Source: Bacteroidales bacterium
GTDB taxonomy: Bacteria; Bacteroidota; Bacteroidia; Bacteroidales; PWNQ01
NCBI GenBank assembly: GCA_003557725.1
Contig: PWNQ01000012.1
Span: 1 to 44,671 of the forward strand
Length of the DNA stretch: 44,671 bases
Direction: 5' to 3'
The notes beneath the pieces are model-generated. The model was not told the DNA's origin and searched no databases. It saw only the letters and a list, made by a program, of their open reading frames with translations. Position numbers and translations under genes: made by a program. Below, in pieces: positions 37,883 through 44,671 of this stretch; the stretch's first letter is position 1, and every line of letters begins with the position of its first letter.

Positions 37883-38251
37883 ATGAAAGTAAAAAGTTTA
37901 TTACAGATTGGAGCTATTATGATGGCCATATTGATTGCTGCATGTAACTCCGGAACCACAGAGGCAGAAAACGATGAAGAAGATGCTGCCCATGATGAGG
38001 GTACTGAGATCATGCACGATCACGATGCTCCTGAGCGTACTCCTGCGGATGATGAAGATCGTGGAGAGGTGCACGAAGATGATGCCAGAAGAGATGTTAT
38101 TGACCGTGGAACGGCCGTTGATGAAGATAAGGAAAAGCGTGAAGCCAAACTGGAAGGTGGCGACGTGAAAGAGACAGACAGCCGCCGGGATGTTATTGGC
38201 CGTGGTACTGCCGTGGAAGAGAAAGAAGAAGAAAAACCGGCCAGGCGCTAA
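37883..38251 (+). CDS. Acidic, probably disordered lipoprotein with repeated RRDVIxRGTAVxE motif
   Basis: MKVKSLLQIGAIMMAILIAACNSG lipobox; ARRDVIDRGTAVDE and SRRDVIGRGTAVEE repeats; high D/E/R/K content. Confidence 0.75.
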   Translation: MKVKSLLQIGAIMMAILIAACNSGTTEAENDEEDAAHDEGTEIMHDHDAPERTPADDEDRGEVHEDDARRDVIDRGTAVDEDKEKREAKLEGGDVKETDSRRDVIGRGTAVEEKEEEKPARR

Positions 38252-38318
38252 TAGAAAATTAGCCGCCGTTACCGGCTTAATCGGATAATTTCAAATTATT
38301 AATAAAAAGAACAAAACA

Positions 38319-39290
38319 ATGAAAAAAATGTATGTAATGCTTGTAATGCTTATGGCTACAAGCTTTGTGTTTGCACAGGTTAGGCAAACTAATGACAATG
38401 TGAGAATTATGGATTCCAAGCAGGTGAATATGCCTTCAGCAGAATCTAAAGTCCCAACGGATACTTTAGTACCTTACGGGATTGTGAATGCTACGGGTTT
38501 GATGATGGTTCCTGCCGACAATGGCGGTTATGTGGCCGGCGTTAACGGATATGGGGATGTGGCAGTGGCCCAGCAGTTTCCTGTTACTCCAGCCGATGGA
38601 TATATTGTAGAGGGTTTTCTGGTATGGATTGGTGCCAAAGAGATTGTTGGCACGGCCGGAACCGTAGATGCAGTGATTTATGATATGGACGGTGCCGGAA
38701 ATACACCAGGTGCTGTTCTTGAGTCTGTAACACTGGATATGGATACGGACGTGGATACGGTTGATTTTACGGTAGCCATGTTTAATAACCCGGTGCTCAG
38801 AAGCTATGACTATGCCGTAGGACTGGACTTTTCCAATATGGATGGTGATACACTGGGTATCGTACATTCTGATCACGGTGATGCCAATGAATATGAGCGC
38901 GCCTATAGCCTATGGGATACTGGTGACTGGTATTCATTTCTTTCTCAGGACAACTGGGGGCTGGATATCGATATGGCTTTCCTCCCTGTTGTGGATATGA
39001 GCACGCTGGATATTCATGAGCAAGCTTTTATTAATGGCGTGAGAATGGAAGCATACCCCAATCCGGCTGTAGATGTGCTGAATATTGACTTCCACATCCG
39101 CGAAGCGGCTGAGGTAAAGATAAATATCCTGGATATCTCTGGAAGGATCATCCAAACCGAAAGCCTGGGCAACAAAGACGCCGGTGAGTACTCTGCCTCC
39201 ATTTCCGTGGATAATATGAGTGCCGGGGTATACCTCTATATGATCGAGGCAGGTAACCAACGACTGGTGAAAAGAGTAGCTGTTCAGTAA
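38319..39290 (+). CDS. T9SS type A sorting domain-containing secreted protein
   Basis: Signal peptide MKKMYVMLVMLMATSFVFAQ; C-terminal VRMEAYPNPAVDVLNIDFHIREAAEVKINILDISGRIIQTE...MSAGVYLYMIEAGNQRLVKRVAVQ. Confidence 0.88.
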   Translation: MKKMYVMLVMLMATSFVFAQVRQTNDNVRIMDSKQVNMPSAESKVPTDTLVPYGIVNATGLMMVPADNGGYVAGVNGYGDVAVAQQFPVTPADGYIVEGFLVWIGAKEIVGTAGTVDAVIYDMDGAGNTPGAVLESVTLDMDTDVDTVDFTVAMFNNPVLRSYDYAVGLDFSNMDGDTLGIVHSDHGDANEYERAYSLWDTGDWYSFLSQDNWGLDIDMAFLPVVDMSTLDIHEQAFINGVRMEAYPNPAVDVLNIDFHIREAAEVKINILDISGRIIQTESLGNKDAGEYSASISVDNMSAGVYLYMIEAGNQRLVKRVAVQ

Positions 39291-39321
39291 GCGATCCTTT
39301 GACCTGAATATTTTATTAGTT

Positions 39322-39358
39322 CTAAAAAAGCTGCCGGAAATCACGGCAGCTTTTTTAT
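39322..39358 (+). terminator. Rho-independent terminator downstream of the T9SS protein
   Basis: aaaaaagctgccggaaatcacggcagcttttttatttt. Confidence 0.88.
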
Positions 39359-39382
39359 TTTTGTACCCTAAAAACCATTCTC

Positions 39383-40069
39383 ATGAATGAATTGCTATGG
39401 CTGGCTATGCTGCTGGTAAATTTTTCCCTGATCCTCCTGTCTTACCGTATATTTGGGAAAATGGGGCTGTTTATCTGGGTGCCTATTGCAGCGATTATTG
39501 CCAATATTCAGGTGATCCAGGGTATTCAGATCTTCGGATTTGCTGCCACACTGGGGAATATTGTGTATGCATCCTCCTTTCTGGTAACCGATATCCTGTC
39601 GGAAAACTATGGAAAAAAGGAGGCCAACAAGGCTATCTGGATAGGCTTCTTTAGCCTTATCAGCATGACCCTGCTTATGAACCTGGCATTGCTGTTCCAA
39701 CCCCTGGATAATGAGTTTGCCAAAGAGATGTACCAACACCTGTCAGGAATATTTTCCTTTATGCCCAGAATAGTGGTAGCAAGCCTTTTGGCATATATTG
39801 TCTCTCAAAAACATGATATCTGGGCCTATCATATGTGGAAAAAACGGTTCCAGGGTAAGAAGAATATTTGGATTCGTAATAATTTAAGCACCATGGTTTC
39901 ACAGCTTATGGACAGCTTGCTGTTCACCTTTGTGGCTTTTTATGGCGTTTATGAAATGAACGTGTTGTGGCAGATCGTTTTAACCACATACGTTCTCAAA
40001 TGGATGGTGGCCGCAGCGGATACCCCATTTGTATATATTGCCGCTAAGATGAAATCCAAAACGCCGTAG
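39383..40069 (+). CDS. Queuosine precursor transporter (YhhQ/DUF165 family)
   Basis: ANIQVIQGIQIFGFAATLGNIVYASSFLVTDILSENYGKKEANKAIWIGF; NLSTMVSQLMDSLLFTFVAFYG. Confidence 0.9.
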   Translation: MNELLWLAMLLVNFSLILLSYRIFGKMGLFIWVPIAAIIANIQVIQGIQIFGFAATLGNIVYASSFLVTDILSENYGKKEANKAIWIGFFSLISMTLLMNLALLFQPLDNEFAKEMYQHLSGIFSFMPRIVVASLLAYIVSQKHDIWAYHMWKKRFQGKKNIWIRNNLSTMVSQLMDSLLFTFVAFYGVYEMNVLWQIVLTTYVLKWMVAAADTPFVYIAAKMKSKTP

Positions 40070-40163
40070 GAGGGAACGGATGGATGGACGTTTGGTCAGG
40101 GCAGGCCATCCCGGATCACATATTTTTATTATTTTTGTCATTTGGTATGAATAGGGCAGTGCG

Positions 40164-41459
40164 GTGGTGTTTATAAAATCATATGATATGGATGGTACAT
40201 TAGGAGATAAAATTGCGGAGTGGCTGATGCAAATGGGCATGGCGGCTCAGTATGCCGGATGGACAAAAAACCTGATCATCTTCACATTGATGATCGGGCT
40301 GGCTTTTTTGCTGGATCGTTTTGGGAAGAGCATGCTTATTCGTACGGTTACGCGTATTGCCCGGAAAACGGAAACCCAATGGGATAATATGATCATCAAC
40401 CGCCGGGTTTTTCATCGCCTGGCACCCTTACTGCCGGCCATTGTCATATACCTGCTTTTACCCTCGGCGCTACGTGAAATGCCTAAGGTTATGGCACTGG
40501 TGCAGGATGGACTGAAGATATATATGGCCCTGATTATTATACGCTCTTTGGATGCATTGCTCAGTGCACTAAATGATATTTATCGCACTTACGATATTGC
40601 TGTATCAAAGCCTATAAAAGGGTATATACAGGTTGTTAAGATTATCATGTACCTTATTGGGGGGGTCATCATTATTTCTATGTTGATTGGTAAATCGCCC
40701 TATACCTTACTGGCCGGCCTGGGAGCTATGACGGCAGTGCTTATGTTGGTCTTTCAGGACATCATCCTGGGACTGGTAGGCAGCGTTCAGCTTTCCGCCA
40801 ACGATATGGCCAGGGTGGGTGACTGGATATCCATGCCTCAGTATAATGCCGATGGGCCCATCGAAGAGATATCTCTGGCTACGGTAAAAGTGAGAAACTG
40901 GGACCGCACCATTTCAACCATCCCCACCTATGCCTTGATCACCAACTCCTTCCAGAACTGGCGGGGAATGGAGGAGTCAGGAGGGAGAAGAATCATGCGC
41001 TCCATAAAGCTGGACCAAAATACCGTACGGTTTTTGAGGGCCGAGGACATTGAAAAACTCAGCAAAATACAGATACTGAAAGATCATCTGGACCTAAAGA
41101 AAAAGGAGCTGTCGGCCTACAATGAAAAGTATCAAGTGGATAACGCTATCCTGGTAAATGGTCGCAGGATGACCAACCTGGGTGTACTTAGAGCTTATGT
41201 GCAGCAGTATCTTAGGAGGCATCCTATGATTAACAACGATATGCTGATCTTGGTAAGACAGATGGAACCCACAGAAACAGGTATTCCCCTGCAATTGTAT
41301 TGCTTTTCCAGCGATAAAGCCTGGGCCAATTATGAAAGCATTCAGGCGGATATCTTTGACCACATGCTGGCGGTGATCCCTGAGTTTGACCTGAAAGTGT
41401 ATCAAAATCCCACCGGTGCAGACCTGCGATCACTTAGACAAACCAAAACAGAAGCGTGA
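40164..41459 (+). CDS. Mechanosensitive ion channel (MscS family)
   Basis: LLAGLGAMTAVLMLVFQDIILGLVGSVQLSANDMARVGDWISMPQYNADGPIEEISLATVKVRNWDRTISTIPTYALITNSFQNW; start may be 40188. Confidence 0.92.
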   Translation: MVFIKSYDMDGTLGDKIAEWLMQMGMAAQYAGWTKNLIIFTLMIGLAFLLDRFGKSMLIRTVTRIARKTETQWDNMIINRRVFHRLAPLLPAIVIYLLLPSALREMPKVMALVQDGLKIYMALIIIRSLDALLSALNDIYRTYDIAVSKPIKGYIQVVKIIMYLIGGVIIISMLIGKSPYTLLAGLGAMTAVLMLVFQDIILGLVGSVQLSANDMARVGDWISMPQYNADGPIEEISLATVKVRNWDRTISTIPTYALITNSFQNWRGMEESGGRRIMRSIKLDQNTVRFLRAEDIEKLSKIQILKDHLDLKKKELSAYNEKYQVDNAILVNGRRMTNLGVLRAYVQQYLRRHPMINNDMLILVRQMEPTETGIPLQLYCFSSDKAWANYESIQADIFDHMLAVIPEFDLKVYQNPTGADLRSLRQTKTEA

Positions 41460-41523
41460 TACATGCCGGGCGGTGTAGGATTACATACCGGGCGGTATAA
41501 GGCAAGGTGTATTGTTATTACTC

Positions 41524-42678
41524 TCAGTCCACAGTGATCACCCGGGGAATATTGGCAGGCAGTCGTGTAAGGAGCTCATAATTAAGCTGGTTGGAAAAGT
41601 CACCAAAAGAGGCTACCGTAATTTCTGCATCCCCTTGCCGGCCGATGAGCACCACTTCATCGTCTTTTTTTGCCTCAGGCACATCGGTAATTCTGGCAAT
41701 AAGCAGGTTCATATTTACTATTCCAATCACATCCACCCGTTGGCCCCTGATGAGTACCCGGCCCTGGTAAGACAACGAACGGCTGTAGCCATGGGAATAT
41801 CCCACAGGGATGGTGGCTATCTTCATGGTGCTTCGTGCAATAAAGCTGGTGCCGTACCCAATAAACTCTCCGGTTTTTACTGTTTTGGTACTCATGATCT
41901 TGCTTTTCCACGATAATGCCCGTTGCAAGGGGTCTTCTTTTTGGGTCTTTTTACCCACAAAATTTATAAAGGTCTCAATACTGGGCCAGAATCCATACTG
42001 CATAATGCCGATACGCACCATATCCATGATGGTTTCCGGGTATGAAAATGCGGATGCAGAGCAGGCGGTATGCCGTTTTTTGGGAATGATCCCATGGCTC
42101 ACCACTTTTTTATAGGCCGACCGGTACCGCCGGATTTGCATCTTAATGCGGGCATGGTTGGCAATGCTTTCTGCGCCCGCATAATGGGTGCAAAACCCCT
42201 CTAAAATATAGTGCCCCGGGTTATCTTTAAGCAGCCGTATCACCCGTGTGAGCTCACTATTGGTAAATCCGGTGCGGTTCATGCCCGTTTCCACCTCCAC
42301 ATGGAGCCGGGCCGCCTTGCCAATCTCCTTCGCCAAAGCTAATGCATGCTGTAAACGATCCATCTCAAAAACAAAAAATTCAATATCATGCTCTATGGCC
42401 CATCGTAAATCCTGGTTCTCAATCATTCCCATGATCAATATGGTGGATTTCTTGATGCTGGAGTTATAGGCCCGGAAAGCTTCATCGGCATTAAATACGG
42501 AGAAATGACGGATACCACAGGACTCCGCCAAAGGGACAAACTCTTCAATACCATGGCCATAAGCATTTCCTTTGATCACTGAGGAGATGGTCACATTGGG
42601 CCCCAAATGACGGCGTAAAAAAACAAAGTTGCTGTTTAATACCTGTCGATTAATGAATAAGGTGGAGGTGGTGAACAT
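41524..42678 (-). CDS. alr: Alanine racemase
   Basis: SVIKGNAYGHGIEEFVPLAESCGIRHFSVFNADEAFRA; VETGMNRTGF; GYGTSFIARSTMKIATIPVGYSHGYSRSLS. Confidence 0.92.
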   Translation of the reverse strand: MFTTSTLFINRQVLNSNFVFLRRHLGPNVTISSVIKGNAYGHGIEEFVPLAESCGIRHFSVFNADEAFRAYNSSIKKSTILIMGMIENQDLRWAIEHDIEFFVFEMDRLQHALALAKEIGKAARLHVEVETGMNRTGFTNSELTRVIRLLKDNPGHYILEGFCTHYAGAESIANHARIKMQIRRYRSAYKKVVSHGIIPKKRHTACSASAFSYPETIMDMVRIGIMQYGFWPSIETFINFVGKKTQKEDPLQRALSWKSKIMSTKTVKTGEFIGYGTSFIARSTMKIATIPVGYSHGYSRSLSYQGRVLIRGQRVDVIGIVNMNLLIARITDVPEAKKDDEVVLIGRQGDAEITVASFGDFSNQLNYELLTRLPANIPRVITVD

Positions 42679-42698
42679 GGCTGATGCAAATCAATTAG

Positions 42699-43850
42699 TT
42701 AACTTTCCCGGCAGGGGTTGTTTTCAAGGGCTAAATTAATAATTTCTCTGAATATGTCAATTCCATGGGGAATAAGTTGGTCGGGAAAGTCATAATCGGA
42801 GTTGTGCAGGTCTGGGGTGTCCTTTCCTGCTCCCAGTGCAAACATGGCTCCTTTATATTTTTGGAGGAAGTAGCCAAAGTCTTCGGACCACCGGTACGGG
42901 CTTTCCAGCTCCTTGAATTCTATCTGTTTGTTTTTTGCTGCCTGCTGTATGATCCGGAAACACTCCGGGCGGTTGTCGGTGGCGCTGAAGGCTTCGGTCC
43001 ACTCAATACCCGCCTTAATCTCATGCTTTGCTGCAATGGCAGCAGCCTTTTGCGCAGCATGCTGTTTTAGTGTTTCCAGGTCATTGTTTTGGTAGGAGCG
43101 AAGGGTACACATTACTTCAGCATAGCCGGGAGTGGTTCCAAAAGCCTTTTCTCCCAGGCGGGCATGGATGACGGTGATCAGCGAAAAGTCTTCCAGGTGA
43201 TCCCGGGTGTCTGTCACCAGGTTTTCCAGCATTTTTACTGTATCGGCCATGGGGATGGCGGGGCTATGACCGTTCTCCGGCTCCGCTGCATGGGAGGTCC
43301 TTCCCTTAAGGGTGACTATCATGCCAATGGAGGCACTGGCAAAGATGCCCGGACGGCTGAGCACCCTCCCTTCCGCCTCTCCGGGCAGGTTATGAAGACC
43401 AAACAGATAATCGGGAGCCATCCTTTTTAAACCCGGATCGCTCAGCACCCGGAGAGCCCCTTCGCCGGTCTCCTCGGAGGGCTGAAACAATAGTAATACC
43501 TTGCCTTTTTTTATGGGCTCCCTTTGCAGCATCTTTCCCAGGCCGGCAACAATGGCCATATGACCGTCGTGGCCACACTTGTGAGATACCCCCGGGTTTT
43601 TAGACCGATGGTCAAAAGTATTGTCCTCATCTATGGGCAAAGCATCTAAATCTGCCCGAATGCCCACCACCGAACCCTCCTTGCCGCTGTCATAAATAAC
43701 GGCCACACCAGCCCCGCCAATGCCTTCTATCACTTCCGAAGGATTAGTGCTTTCTAAAAAACGCTTTATGCGCTCTGCTGTATTATATTCATTCCCGGAT
43801 AACTCAGGATATCGATGCAACTCCCTGCGAAATGTGGTGAGCTCTTTCAT
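42699..43850 (-). CDS. M20-family amidohydrolase/metallopeptidase
   Basis: FRRELHRYPELSGNEYNTAERI; VGIRADLDALPI; SHKCGHDGHMAIVAGLGKML; LLFQPSEETGEGA. Confidence 0.92.
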   Translation of the reverse strand: MKELTTFRRELHRYPELSGNEYNTAERIKRFLESTNPSEVIEGIGGAGVAVIYDSGKEGSVVGIRADLDALPIDEDNTFDHRSKNPGVSHKCGHDGHMAIVAGLGKMLQREPIKKGKVLLLFQPSEETGEGALRVLSDPGLKRMAPDYLFGLHNLPGEAEGRVLSRPGIFASASIGMIVTLKGRTSHAAEPENGHSPAIPMADTVKMLENLVTDTRDHLEDFSLITVIHARLGEKAFGTTPGYAEVMCTLRSYQNNDLETLKQHAAQKAAAIAAKHEIKAGIEWTEAFSATDNRPECFRIIQQAAKNKQIEFKELESPYRWSEDFGYFLQKYKGAMFALGAGKDTPDLHNSDYDFPDQLIPHGIDIFREIINLALENNPCRES

Positions 43851-44170
43851 CTGATTTCTACGTTTTTATTCATTCTTTCTAAGGCTCTAATATGGTCAAG
43901 CAATTGTATCCGCTTATCCTTTTCATTCTCATCTTTCAGCAGTTTGTTCAGCCCAATAAATTTATTTACTGGTTCTTTGTATTCATCTGTATCCATGAAA
44001 GTTGTAAGCCAATCAAGATACCGTTGTGTGCAGATTTTTTTGCAGTCCTTAGTCATCGATTTTGCAAATTCAAGCATGTCGTATCCATGCTCGTACATGT
44101 CAATCCGTGTTATCTCTTTATCAAGCAGTAATCCATGAAGATAAACATTTTGATGATTTGATTTTTTCAA
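43847..44170 (-). CDS. Hypothetical protein, 107 aa (TTG start; 4-bp overlap with the amidohydrolase)
   Basis: Open frame MKKSNHQNVYLHGLLLDKEITRIDMYEHGYDMLEFAKSMTKDCKKICTQRYLDWLTTFMD...; no recognised family. Confidence 0.5.
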   Translation of the reverse strand: MKKSNHQNVYLHGLLLDKEITRIDMYEHGYDMLEFAKSMTKDCKKICTQRYLDWLTTFMDTDEYKEPVNKFIGLNKLLKDENEKDKRIQLLDHIRALERMNKNVEIR

Positions 44171-44241
44171 TCTGCTTTTCTGTCATAATCCTCAAGGTAT
44201 CTGATTATTTTGTTGTTAACGACTATTGCATGGCGACCCAA

Positions 44242-44257
44242 ATCCGCCTGGGCGGAT
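44242..44257. repeat. REP-like short palindrome (atccgcc-tg-ggcggat)
   Basis: 7-bp perfect stem, 2-nt loop, ~105 bp from the 3' end of the IS200-like transposase gene. Confidence 0.5.
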
Positions 44258-44362
44258 AGTTTGTGGTTACAAAGATAATAATCCTTTTGTTGGTGCCGGC
44301 CCATTATTTATGGTCTGTTGGTTTAGGATGAGAAAATGCGTGAATTTTTTTTTCTGTAGGGT

Positions 44363-44671
44363 TTATGGTAATAATTTGTCTTCATCCCAATTTTTAGGAT
44401 TGTTGATAATATAATGTTTTATGCATTGATATGATGCATTATCACGGACAAAGTGGTCGTGGTAATTGGATTGCCAATTTTTGTTGCCCGGGGTGTTTCG
44501 CAGTTTGTTTATTTGTTTTGATGTTTGCATTTGCAATTTTCCCATTATTTTGGGAATGATCATTTTTCGCCGGTATTTCCTGTATTGTTTTATTTCGTCA
44601 ATGGTTGGTTTGTAATCGTGGTTTTGCCACCATGGTTGATTGGACGTATATCGGGACGTTGGTTGTGGGGA
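44363..44671 (-). CDS. IS200-like / REP-associated tyrosine transposase (partial, runs off the right edge)
   Basis: Manual translation from the window edge is open: ...PWWQNHDYKPTIDEIKQYRKYRRKMIIPKIMGKLQMQTSKQINKLRNTPGNKNWQSNYHDHFVRDNASYQCIKHYIINNPKNWDEDKLLP*. NWQxNYHDHxVRD...YIINNPxNWxxD is the characteristic C-terminus. Confidence 0.82.
   Translation of the reverse strand, partial: SPQPTSRYTSNQPWWQNHDYKPTIDEIKQYRKYRRKMIIPKIMGKLQMQTSKQINKLRNTPGNKNWQSNYHDHFVRDNASYQCIKHYIINNPKNWDEDKLLP

Overview
This window is a typical Bacteroidota chromosomal segment. It carries Bacteroidota-type TAnnTTTG promoter motifs, several T9SS C-terminal sorting-domain proteins and Bacteroidota-style gene order. Contents from left to right: (1) a truncated collagen-like (Gly-X-Y) secreted protein on the minus strand and a gliding-motility/T9SS type B protein; (2) yidD plus a znuA-znuC-znuB-like metal ABC transporter, with a convergent cupin lipoprotein ending in a His/Asp tail; (3) a V/A-type ATPase operon (E-DUF2764-A-B-D-I-K) whose K (c-ring) gene contains an in-frame TGA; (4) a DUF1015 gene, a free-standing four-helix-bundle gene, serA, serC and a thiamine-binding-like gene; (5) two T9SS cargo + tRNA-Leu cassettes in inverted orientation flanking a SNF2 helicase, aroE, DUF368, a phosphosulfolactate synthase-like gene and a TPR gene; (6) kdsA and a cluster of outer-membrane/lipoprotein genes; (7) a disordered acidic lipoprotein, a T9SS protein, a YhhQ-type transporter, MscS, alanine racemase and an M20 amidohydrolase; (8) a partial IS200-like/REP-associated transposase at the right edge. 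I found no CRISPR array, prophage or recognisable defence island. The strongest observations are the in-frame TGA in the ATPase K gene, a two-copy ~72-bp MITE-like inverted-repeat element found about 30 kb apart, and the inverted cargo/tRNA-Leu cassettes. I do not see clear evidence for a wholly new multi-gene system.
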